NCBI GenBank assembly: GCA_030532815.1
Contig: JAUNKI010000079.1
Span: 1 to 8,628, forward strand
DNA length: 8,628 bases
Source of the DNA: Leptotrichiaceae bacterium
GTDB taxonomy: Bacteria > Fusobacteriota > Fusobacteriia > Fusobacteriales > Leptotrichiaceae
Reading direction: 5' to 3'
The notes below the pieces were generated by a model, which did no database searches, was not told the DNA's origin, and saw nothing but the letters and a program-made list of their open reading frames with translations. The position numbers were made by a program, and so were the translations under genes. Positions 1-7,346 of the stretch are shown here, piece by piece; position 1 is the stretch's first letter; every line of letters starts with the position of its first letter.

Positions 1-113
1 CAAAATTTTGCGAAAAAATATGAATTATGCTGCTCGGGAAAACAGCTGTCTGAGCAAAGCGAGTTTGCTGTTTTCTAAGCATAATGAATATTTTTGAGTG
101 ATAAAAAATTTTG
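1..113. repeat. Long imperfect inverted repeat (about 33 paired bases)
   Basis: Four complementary blocks nest in register: 1-9 with 105-113 (CAAAATTTT/AAAATTTTG), 14-21 with 88-95, 24-31 with 78-85 (ATTATGCT/AGCATAAT) and 39-46 with 67-74 (AAAACAGC/GCTGTTTT). A symmetric GA/GA tandem mismatch (22-23 opposite 86-87) separates two of the blocks, and the loop is 47-66. The pairing is seen directly. An alternative pairing of GCTCGG (32-37) with CTGAGC (51-56, one G-U) is possible. No ORF of substance overlaps it. It could be a dispersed intergenic repeat or miniature transposon-like unit, or the 3' end of a structured transcript from upstream. Its left boundary may lie outside the window. Confidence 0.7.
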
Positions 114-130
114 TAGCCGATAGCCGGAGT

Positions 131-154
131 GTGAGGGCGGCGATGAGCCCTCAC
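131..154. repeat. GC-rich hairpin within the 5' repeat block
   Basis: GTGAGGGC (131-138) and GCCCTCAC (147-154) are perfect 8-base complements around the loop GGCGATGA. The stretch from about 115 to 155 is clearly more GC-rich than the surrounding sequence, which suggests it belongs to the same conserved repeat unit as the palindrome at 1-113. No T-run follows the stem on the + strand, so it is not a good terminator. Its function is unknown. Confidence 0.65.
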
Positions 155-184
155 GGAGAAAAAGTTGAGTTGGAAGTTTTTTGT

Positions 185-238
185 CAAACTTTTTTGAAAA
201 AAAGTTTGGAACGTCTTGCAAAGCTTTTTTCAAAAAGC
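185..238. repeat. Two adjacent A/T-run hairpins
   Basis: CAAACTTTTTT (185-195) pairs with AAAAAAGTTTG (198-208), and GCTTTTT (223-229) pairs with AAAAAGC (232-238). Both have very short loops and homopolymer arms, so either strand would show a hairpin next to a T-run. They could end transcripts entering from either side. They sit about 30 bp beyond the GC-rich hairpin and look like part of one composite repeat block. A low-complexity Phe/Lys/Leu reading frame across them (181-390, TTG start) is not credible as a gene. Confidence 0.6.
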
Positions 239-240
239 GT

Positions 241-528
241 AGAAAATTCTTTATGAAATTTTTTAAAATTATCTTATTTAATTTAATCTTATTATATTTC
301 TTTTCACAATTTTCAAAAAATAATCTTTTTATTCTTATCCTTATTTATTCTAAATTAATAAATCTGCTTTATAAATTAAAAATTCTGTAATATCCCATAA
401 ATTTTTAACGGATAAGTAGTAATAATTATAATTTAAGATTTATTTCCGATTTACAGGATAATTTCAAATATATTTAATATCAATATTTACAAGACGTAAT
501 TTTTTTCAAAAAAATTATAAAAAAAGTC
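241..528. other. Gene-free AT-rich spacer before hrcA
   Basis: This stretch is extremely A/T-rich with many short T and A runs. I see no credible coding frame with a ribosome binding site, no RNA gene and no strong hairpin. The only recognisable signals lie just downstream, in the hrcA promoter and CIRCE. Confidence 0.5.
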
Positions 529-557
529 TTGACATTTATAGAAAAATATAATATTAT
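529..557 (+). promoter_or_regulatory. Sigma70-type promoter of the hrcA operon
   Basis: A perfect -35 box TTGACA (529-534) is followed by a 17-nt spacer and a -10 box TATTAT (552-557, one mismatch to TATAAT). Transcription should start near 564, which puts the CIRCE operator at the very start of the transcript. That is the standard layout for HrcA-controlled heat-shock operons, where repressor binding blocks initiation by the housekeeping polymerase. Confidence 0.85.
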
Positions 558-567
558 ATATTTGTGA

Positions 568-594
568 TTAGCACTCTTATTAGGCGAGTGCTAA
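568..594 (+). promoter_or_regulatory. CIRCE operator (HrcA binding site)
   Basis: TTAGCACTC (568-576), nine bases, then GAGTGCTAA (586-594) is an exact match to the CIRCE consensus with both 9-bp arms perfect and the canonical N9 spacer. It lies directly downstream of the -10 box and 18 nt before the hrcA start. HrcA dimers bind CIRCE and repress the operon; misfolded protein that occupies the chaperones lowers HrcA activity. It is the only CIRCE in the window: none precedes dnaK, the epimerase or dnaJ. Confidence 0.97.
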
Positions 595-612
595 CAAAAA
601 GGAAGGTATATC

Positions 613-1626
613 ATGAATGATAGAGAACGAATGATATTAAAATCAATTATTAAACATTATCTTGAATTCGGCGAAAGTGTCGGTTCGAGAACTCTTGAAA
701 AAAAGTACAGTATAGGAGTATCCTCAGCAACAATAAGAAATACAATGGCAGATTTGGAAGATAAGGGGCTCATAGTAAAGACCCATACATCTTCAGGAAG
801 GATTCCGACCAGTGAAGGTTACAGGATATATGTGGAAGAACTTATAAAAATAAGAGATATTTCCGCAGAAGCCAAAGCAAAAGTGGTCGAAGCCTATAAC
901 AAAAAAATGAATCAGATAGATAAAATATTTGAAGAAACATCAAGACTGCTTTCAAAAATAAGTCGGTATGCAGGAGTTGTGCTTGAGCCTGCAATAAGGC
1001 AGGAAGGTGTAAAAAAGGTAAAACTGGTACATATTACCGATACAAATATTTTAGCTGTTGTCGTTATGGACTCATTTTTAACAAAAAATCTGAATATATT
1101 TCTGGAAACTCCTGTAAGTGAAGAGGAAGTGGAAAATATAAACAGACTGTTAAATGAAAGAATAAGGAACAGTCAGGGAATTTTCACACTGTCCGATTTA
1201 GGAGAATTTTTTATGAACACTGATTTATGTGTATCTGAAGAATTAAAGTACGAAAATGAACAGGTTATAAATGAAGGAAAACTGTTTTTTGAAGGGGGAA
1301 CGAATTTACTTGAAAGTAATGTTTCGGATGTTATGAAAGTTATTGACAGAGTTAAATTTTTTAACAATCCGAATGATATGAAACAGATATTTTCACAATT
1401 TATTCAGACTGAACAGTATAGGGACGGTGAAGTGAATGTAATTTTCGGAGAAGATCTGGATATAGCCGGACTGGAAGACTTTTCTTTTGTGTTTTCCGTT
1501 TATACAATGGGTGATGCAAAGGGAATTATGGGAGTAATAGGGCCTAAGAGAATGGAGTATTCCAAAACCGTAGGTCTTGTGGAATATGTATCTGAAGAAG
1601 TAAAACAGCTTTTAAAGAAAAAATAG
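613..1626 (+). CDS. hrcA: Heat-inducible transcription repressor HrcA
   Basis: HrcA is the repressor of class I heat-shock genes and binds CIRCE; a perfect CIRCE lies 18 nt upstream, so the gene is autoregulated. The 337-residue length is normal for the family. The N-terminal winged-helix domain (about 1-75) has the conserved block SSATIRNTMADLEDKGL at 37-53 and the HTSSGRIPTSEGYRIYV block at 58-74. The middle holds the GAF-like and dimerisation regions. The C-terminus carries the typical GPKRMEYSKTVGLVEYVS stretch from residue 310. The ATG at 613 is chosen because GGAAGG (601-606) sits 6 nt before it and the N-terminus aligns with the family. It is the first gene of the hrcA-grpE-dnaK cluster, 25 nt before grpE. 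Nothing looks truncated. Confidence 0.97.
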   Translation: MNDRERMILKSIIKHYLEFGESVGSRTLEKKYSIGVSSATIRNTMADLEDKGLIVKTHTSSGRIPTSEGYRIYVEELIKIRDISAEAKAKVVEAYNKKMNQIDKIFEETSRLLSKISRYAGVVLEPAIRQEGVKKVKLVHITDTNILAVVVMDSFLTKNLNIFLETPVSEEEVENINRLLNERIRNSQGIFTLSDLGEFFMNTDLCVSEELKYENEQVINEGKLFFEGGTNLLESNVSDVMKVIDRVKFFNNPNDMKQIFSQFIQTEQYRDGEVNVIFGEDLDIAGLEDFSFVFSVYTMGDAKGIMGVIGPKRMEYSKTVGLVEYVSEEVKQLLKKK

Positions 1627-1651
1627 ATGACAAAGGAGATGAGAATAATAA

Positions 1652-2266
1652 ATGTCTGAAAAAGATTATGAAAATGAAATAGACGATGAAAAAATTGAGG
1701 ATTTTCAAAATGAAAACAGCGAAGATGAAAACGGAAATACGGAAAGTTCGGAAAATTATGAAAATTCAGAAGAAAAAGTAACTGATCAAAAACAGGAAGA
1801 GCCTGAAACTCCTGAAATGAAAGTAACAAAACTGGAGATGGAACTTCAGGAATGGAAAAATGCTTATACGAGAAAACTTGCCGAGTTTCAGAATTTTACA
1901 AAAAGAAAAGAAGCTGAAGTAAGTGAAATGAAAAAATATGCTTCAGAAGGAATAATAATAAAATTACTGGATAATATCGACAATCTTGAAAGAGCTGTTG
2001 ATGCTTCGAGAGAAACAAAAAACTTTGATTCGCTTATAGAAGGTGTAAATATGATACTGAATAATCTGAAACATCTTTTAAGTGAAGAAGAAGTGGAAGA
2101 AATAGAAGCAGAAGGAAAAGAATTCAACCCTTATGAACATCAGGCGATGATGACGGAGTCAAAAGAGGAACTAGAAGATAATGCTATTGTTCAGATATTC
2201 CAGAAAGGATACAAACTGAAAGGAAAAGTAATAAGACCGGCTATGGTGACGGTAAATAAGAAATAA
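1652..2266 (+). CDS. grpE: Nucleotide exchange factor GrpE
   Basis: GrpE is the cytoplasmic cochaperone that releases ADP from DnaK and acts as a thermosensor. The 204 residues show the family layout: a very acidic, Glu/Asn/Ser-rich, probably disordered tail (1-55), a long coiled-coil helix for dimerisation (about 56-100), the four-helix region with NPYEHQAMM at 159-167, and the C-terminal beta-wing signature from residue 179 (IVQIFQKGYKLKGKVIRPAM), which contacts the DnaK ATPase domain. The start is supported by AAAGGAG (1632-1638), although its 13-nt spacing is a little long; the ATG at 1639 is out of frame. It lies 25 nt after hrcA, so the two are almost certainly cotranscribed from the CIRCE-controlled promoter. 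The tail is somewhat longer than in many homologues. Confidence 0.96.
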   Translation: MSEKDYENEIDDEKIEDFQNENSEDENGNTESSENYENSEEKVTDQKQEEPETPEMKVTKLEMELQEWKNAYTRKLAEFQNFTKRKEAEVSEMKKYASEGIIIKLLDNIDNLERAVDASRETKNFDSLIEGVNMILNNLKHLLSEEEVEEIEAEGKEFNPYEHQAMMTESKEELEDNAIVQIFQKGYKLKGKVIRPAMVTVNKK

Positions 2267-2323
2267 GTTTTACAATACTAATTTTTTTGAGGAAACTAAT
2301 AAAAGAAAATATTTTAAATATAA

Positions 2324-2530
2324 ATAAACTATGAAATATTTGATTTTAATAAAGAAAATTTTTATCATAATATAATTATAAATAACTTAAATGATTTAAA
2401 TATAATTGGTAATGTTGAATTTTCTCAGAATATTTCAAATAAAATTGTAAATAAAACAGAAAGCAATATGTTAGTTAAAATATTGGAAATCATTAAAATA
2501 TTTTCAAAAGTTTGGATAAAAAAATTATAG
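2324..2530 (+). pseudogene. Start-less open frame in the grpE-dnaK spacer (possible gene remnant)
   Basis: The 316-bp spacer between grpE and dnaK is unusually long for this operon. Within it, a frame stays open for 68 codons, from just after TAA (2321-2323) to TAG (2528-2530). It has no ATG, GTG or TTG near its beginning; the first in-frame ATG is at 2468, leaving only 20 codons. The translation looks partly protein-like, for example EFSQNISNKIVNKTESNM and a C-terminal KVWIKKL, but it is Asn/Ile/Lys-rich, as AT-rich noncoding DNA would also give. I do not recognise a family. It may be the tail of a decayed gene or a chance opening. Its end is 52 nt before dnaK. Confidence 0.25.
2340..2368 (+). 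promoter_or_regulatory. Possible secondary promoter ahead of dnaK
   Basis: TTGATT (2340-2345) and TATCAT (2363-2368) are separated by 17 nt and match the -35 and -10 consensus at 4/6 and 5/6. In DNA this AT-rich, such matches occur by chance. It is reported because the long spacer could let dnaK be transcribed independently of CIRCE. No CIRCE or other operator is visible nearby. Confidence 0.22.
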
Positions 2531-2579
2531 ATGTAATTTTGATATTAATAAAAAAATAAAAATTAAAGGAGAATGATAA

Positions 2580-4406
<1,827 letters not shown>

Positions 4407-4592
4407 TATATTTAAAGATTTTTTCTGAAAAAGACCGATTAAAACTATTTGTATAATAAAGTTTTAATTTAACCATAAAATTATAAATTAACCTGTATTA
4501 TAATTTAAACGGCAGATTTTAATAGCGGAACCGTCCTTTTTCAAGAAAAATTTAAATATCCGAAAAATCGAAAAGACTGAAAATAAAGAAGG

Positions 4593-4630
4593 GAATAGGG
4601 AAAGATAAAATATCGGTTCTCTATTCTTTT
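4593..4630 (+). terminator. Probable intrinsic terminator between dnaK and the epimerase gene
   Basis: GAATAGGGAA (4593-4602) pairs with TTCTCTATTC (4617-4626) over 10 bp with one G-U. An inner GATA/TATC pair (4604-4607, 4611-4614) closes an AAA loop, and TTTT (4627-4630) follows. The short T-run makes it a moderate terminator. It lies 187 nt after the dnaK stop and 30 nt before the epimerase start, so it could end or attenuate the dnaK transcript, or act as a structure in the epimerase leader. I see no convincing promoter between it and the epimerase ribosome binding site, which favours partial read-through. Confidence 0.5.
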
Positions 4631-4659
4631 CGTAATTTATAATGATGAAAGGATGTGCA

Positions 4660-5535
4660 ATGGAAAATACATTTACTTTAAAGTACGGAAATGTTGAAAT
4701 AGGAGTATTTGGAAAAGGAGCCGAACTGTACAGTTACAAAGTGGACGGAGAAGAATTTATATGGGACAGAAAGCCTGAATTCTGGTCAGGAAGTTCTCCT
4801 GTACTGTTTCCCTTTGTAGGAATAATAAAGGATGGAAAGTATACTTTTGAAAGTAGTGAATATGAAATAACGACGAGACACGGTTTTGCAAGGGATTATG
4901 ATTTTGAATTAGCTGAAAAAGGAGAGGATTTTTTAAAATTTAAATTTTCTTCAAATAAGGAAACATTGAAAAAGTATCCTTTTGAATTTGATTTTTTCAT
5001 GATTTATAAAATAAAAGGGAATTCCCTTGAAATAAAATATGAAGTTGTAAACAGAAGTTCCGGAAATATGTATTTTTCATTGGGAGCACACCCTGCTTTT
5101 GCACTTGAATTAAATGAAAAGGTAAAATTGAATGATTATTTTCTGGAATTTGAAAAAGAAGAAACGGCACAAATATATAAACTGGAAAATTCTCTTGTTT
5201 TAAATAAAAAATGTGATTATTTAAAAAATGAAAAAGTAATAGGATTAACTGAAACAATATTTAACAGTGATGCCTTAATATTTGAAAATACGGAATCAAA
5301 AGAAGTAACTGTAAAATGCAGTAAAAACAGTAAAAAAGTATCCGTAAATTATGAAGGTTTTCCGTATGTGGCATTTTGGAGCAAGCCTTCGGCACCTTTT
5401 GTCTGTGTGGAGCCTTGGTACGGAATTTCGGATTTCGTCGATTTTAACGGAAAACTTGAAGAAAAAAGAGGAATAGAAAAATTGGGAAAAAATGAAATTT
5501 TTACTGCTAAACTTCTCATAACGGGGATACTATAA
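4660..5535 (+). CDS. Aldose 1-epimerase family protein (LacX-like)
   Basis: This belongs to the galactose-mutarotase fold family, which interconverts alpha and beta anomers of aldoses; the LacX-like subgroup has poorly defined substrates. Counting from the chosen start (291 residues), the family marks are WSGSSPVLFPFVG (42-54), TRHGFARD (72-79, candidate catalytic His74), FSLGAHPAF (139-147, His144) and VEPWYG (250-255, Glu251, matching the catalytic base position of mutarotases). There is no signal peptide, so it is cytoplasmic. Two in-frame ATGs at 4642 and 4645 lie upstream, but 4660 is preferred because GAAAGGA (4647-4653) is 6 nt before it and the sequence then opens directly into the first beta strands. 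It is cotranscribed at most by read-through from dnaK, and lies 139 nt before dnaJ. It has no known role in protein folding; its place here is unusual. Confidence 0.9.
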   Translation: MENTFTLKYGNVEIGVFGKGAELYSYKVDGEEFIWDRKPEFWSGSSPVLFPFVGIIKDGKYTFESSEYEITTRHGFARDYDFELAEKGEDFLKFKFSSNKETLKKYPFEFDFFMIYKIKGNSLEIKYEVVNRSSGNMYFSLGAHPAFALELNEKVKLNDYFLEFEKEETAQIYKLENSLVLNKKCDYLKNEKVIGLTETIFNSDALIFENTESKEVTVKCSKNSKKVSVNYEGFPYVAFWSKPSAPFVCVEPWYGISDFVDFNGKLEEKRGIEKLGKNEIFTAKLLITGIL

Positions 5536-5647
5536 GGAAATACTGTAAAAAGAAAGGAGAAAGGATATTTTAAGCAGTTTTGTTTTAACTGTATGATTTT
5601 ACACTGAAGGAATATATAAGAGTAAAAATACGGGAGAATAAATAATC

Positions 5648-5668
5648 ATGTTTAAAATAATTCCATAA
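5648..5668 (+). CDS. Six-codon leader ORF upstream of dnaJ
   Basis: GGGAG (5632-5636) lies 11 nt before an ATG at 5648 that encodes only MFKIIP and then TAA (5666-5668). The frame is the same as dnaJ, whose ATG is 6 nt beyond this stop (a TTG at 5669 is also in frame). dnaJ itself has no Shine-Dalgarno-like sequence just upstream, so ribosomes loading at the leader ORF may reinitiate at dnaJ. A second purine-rich AAAGGAG at 5553-5559 has no start codon at a usable distance. The alternative is that dnaJ once began at 5648 and acquired a stop. Translation of the peptide is inferred, not shown. Confidence 0.4.
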   Translation: MFKIIP

Positions 5669-5674
5669 TTGAAA

Positions 5675-6838
5675 ATGGCAAAAAGAGATTATTATGAAAT
5701 ACTGGGAGTGCCGAAAAATGCAAGTGAACAGGATATAAAAAAGGCTTATAGAGCAATGGCAAAAAAATATCATCCTGATATGAATAAAGATAACAAGGAA
5801 GCTGAAGCCAAATTTAAGGAAGTACAGGAAGCAAACGAAGTTTTGAGCGATCCTCAGAAAAGAGCAGCTTATGACCAGTACGGACATGCAGCATTTGAAA
5901 ATGGAGGACAGGGAGGTTTCGGTCAAGGCGGTTTCGGAGGTTTTGAAGGATTCGGAGGTTTCGGAGGCTTTGAAGATATCGATTTAGGAGATATACTCGG
6001 AGGTATGTTCGGTGGGGGAAGAAGCCGTGCAAACAGAGGGCCAAGAGTAAAAGAAGGTGCCGATCTGAGATATAATCTGGTACTTACATTGGAAGAAGCG
6101 GCATTCGGAGCGGAAAAAGAAATAAAGTACAAAAGAAAAGGAAAATGTAAAACGTGTCACGGTTCAGGAGCGGAGCCGGGACACAGTATGAAAACATGTG
6201 ATAAGTGTAACGGCTCAGGACAGATAAGAACACAGCAGAGATCCATATTCGGCATTCAGACAGTAGTTCATGAATGTGATAAATGTCACGGAACAGGAAA
6301 AGTTCCCGAAAAAGAATGCCATACATGTCACGGTTCGGGAATTGAAAGAGAAACTGTTACAAAAAAAATAAGAATACAGTCAGGATTGGAAACAGGTGAC
6401 AGAGTAAGAGTGTCAGATGGCGGAGATGCAGGAGAAAATGACGGAGTATATGGAGATCTTTATATTTTCATTACTGTAAAGGAACATGAAATATTTAAAC
6501 GTAACGGGTATGACATTTATTGTGAAGTACCTATAGGAATGACAACGGCAATATTGGGAGGAGAAGCAGAAATTCCTACTCTTGAAGGGAAAATGAAAAT
6601 AAAAATTCCCGAAGGAACTCAAAACGGAAAAATATTCAGATTAAAGGAAAAAGGAATAATGCACAGGGACAGAAGAGGTTCCGAAATAATAGAAATAAAA
6701 ATAGAAACTCCTACAAATTTAACGGAAAAGCAGAAGAAGATTCTTAAGGAATTTGATGAATCATTAGGTAAGAAAAACTATAAGGAATCCCATTCCTTCC
6801 TTGATAAAATGAAGAAATTTTTTAAAGGGGAAGAATAG
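5675..6838 (+). CDS. dnaJ: Chaperone protein DnaJ (Hsp40, type I)
   Basis: DnaJ delivers unfolded clients to DnaK and stimulates its ATPase. The 387-residue protein is a complete type I Hsp40: J domain (about 4-69) with the essential HPD at 33-35; a Gly/Phe-rich linker (77-115) built of short [13 protein letters not shown] repeats; a zinc-binding domain with four CxxCxGxG motifs starting at Cys158, Cys175, Cys201 and Cys215; and C-terminal substrate-binding and dimerisation domains with [17 protein letters not shown] (311-327). The ATG at 5675 gives [12 protein letters not shown], which matches the usual DnaJ N-terminus; an in-frame TTG at 5669 would add two residues. No ribosome binding site directly precedes either start, but a leader ORF with one ends just upstream. 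It is separated from dnaK by the epimerase gene. No CIRCE is near, so heat induction would depend on read-through from the hrcA promoter. Confidence 0.97.
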   Translation: MAKRDYYEILGVPKNASEQDIKKAYRAMAKKYHPDMNKDNKEAEAKFKEVQEANEVLSDPQKRAAYDQYGHAAFENGGQGGFGQGGFGGFEGFGGFGGFEDIDLGDILGGMFGGGRSRANRGPRVKEGADLRYNLVLTLEEAAFGAEKEIKYKRKGKCKTCHGSGAEPGHSMKTCDKCNGSGQIRTQQRSIFGIQTVVHECDKCHGTGKVPEKECHTCHGSGIERETVTKKIRIQSGLETGDRVRVSDGGDAGENDGVYGDLYIFITVKEHEIFKRNGYDIYCEVPIGMTTAILGGEAEIPTLEGKMKIKIPEGTQNGKIFRLKEKGIMHRDRRGSEIIEIKIETPTNLTEKQKKILKEFDESLGKKNYKESHSFLDKMKKFFKGEE

Positions 6839-7202
6839 ACGGGATATTGAAAACATCTGATTTCAGGTTTCTGTAATTAATTATTTTAAAGCAGACATAA
6901 GATGATTTTTAAGTTTGTATATAGAATAATCATATAAAAAATATATGGATTTCATAAAAAAATTAAATTTTACATCTTCTTTTTGGTGTGGTAAAGTTAT
7001 TACATTAAAATAAAAGATGGAGAATTTAAAAATGAAATTAAATCATATAAATAGTAAGAAACAGTTAAATACAATGATGTGAATGTGTGGAGGATAAGTC
7101 TTTTGCAATCTTGATATTATTAAGATAAAAAGGACTTCTTTTGAAATTATTGAAAAATAATAAAAAAGCGTCCTGGTGCACTAATAAGAATGAATAAAGT
7201 AT
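6839..7202. other. Gene-free region after dnaJ
   Basis: No convincing gene is present. A weak stem near 6849-6871 (CTG/CAG flanked by GAAA/TTTC) lacks a T-run and is a poor dnaJ terminator. A 21-codon frame at 7017-7082 has no ribosome binding site. Around 7000-7110 short open stretches such as YIKIKDGEFKNEIKSYK are broken by stops, which could be remnants of a decayed gene or chance. A possible promoter, TTGGTG (6983-6988) and TAAAAT (7006-7011) with 17-nt spacing, is weak. The region ends at the strong terminator at 7203. Confidence 0.4.
7096..7137 (+). other. Long AU-rich hairpin upstream of the orphan terminator
   Basis: AAGTC-TTTT-(GCA)-ATCTT (7096-7112) pairs with AAGAT-(A)-AAAA-(G)-GACTT (7122-7137): 14 base pairs in three helices with small internal loops and a 9-nt terminal loop. 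CTTTTG follows, so it could be a weak terminator of dnaJ read-through. It could also be a structural element of a noncoding transcript that ends at 7226. The pairing is seen directly; the function is inferred. Confidence 0.4.
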
Positions 7203-7226
7203 CCGGACAGAATGTCCGGTTTTTTT
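7203..7226 (+). terminator. Strong intrinsic terminator
   Basis: CCGGACA (7203-7209), loop GAA, and TGTCCGG (7213-7219) form a perfect 7-bp GC-rich stem followed directly by seven Ts (7220-7226). It is the clearest rho-independent terminator in the window and reads on the + strand. No gene ends close to it: the nearest upstream stop is dnaJ, 365 nt away. It must therefore end a long dnaJ 3' UTR, a noncoding RNA, or a transcript whose gene has decayed. Confidence 0.9.
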
Positions 7227-7346
7227 ATGGAGTTACAAGGGAAAAATCGGTTCGGCACGAGAGAGTATAAAATATCGGAAAAGAGTTTGATAAAAATTGT
7301 ATAAAATAAATTACATAAAATAAAAAAATTAAAGGAAAGTAGAGTA

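Noticed and set aside
181..390. 69-codon + strand frame with a TTG start
   Set aside because: It runs through the A/T-run hairpins, is nearly all Phe/Lys/Leu/Ile, and has no ribosome binding site or family resemblance. It is a by-product of AT-rich repeat sequence.
4438..4468. ATTAAAAC/GTTTTAAT stem just after dnaK as a terminator
   Set aside because: The 8-bp stem is almost all A-T, has a 15-nt loop and is not followed by a proper T-run.
4638..4643. TATAAT as a -10 box for the epimerase gene
   Set aside because: It overlaps the first candidate start codon, has no -35 box at the right distance, and would start transcription inside or after the ribosome binding site.
5923..6132. Antisense frame rich in Pro/Ser/Lys inside dnaJ
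   Set aside because: It is the mirror of the Gly/Phe-rich linker codons of dnaJ. The other antisense frames in hrcA, grpE, dnaK, the epimerase and dnaJ are likewise shadows of conserved genes.
7017..7082. 21-codon frame after dnaJ
   Set aside because: It is Asn/Lys/Met-rich with no ribosome binding site; this is expected by chance in such AT-rich DNA.
7251..7261. TTCGGCACGAG, identical to part of a common cDNA cloning adapter
   Set aside because: An 11-base match with no adapter continuation on either side. The flanking sequence is ordinary genomic sequence, so coincidence is the simplest reading.
4606..7278. Shared 12-mer ATAAAATATCGG near 4605-4616 and 7267-7278
   Set aside because: It is short and AT-rich, the flanks do not match, and one copy forms part of the terminator loop. 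Not evidence of a repeat family.
7227..7304. 25-codon frame starting right after the terminator T-run
   Set aside because: It has no ribosome binding site, begins against the terminator and resembles no known peptide.
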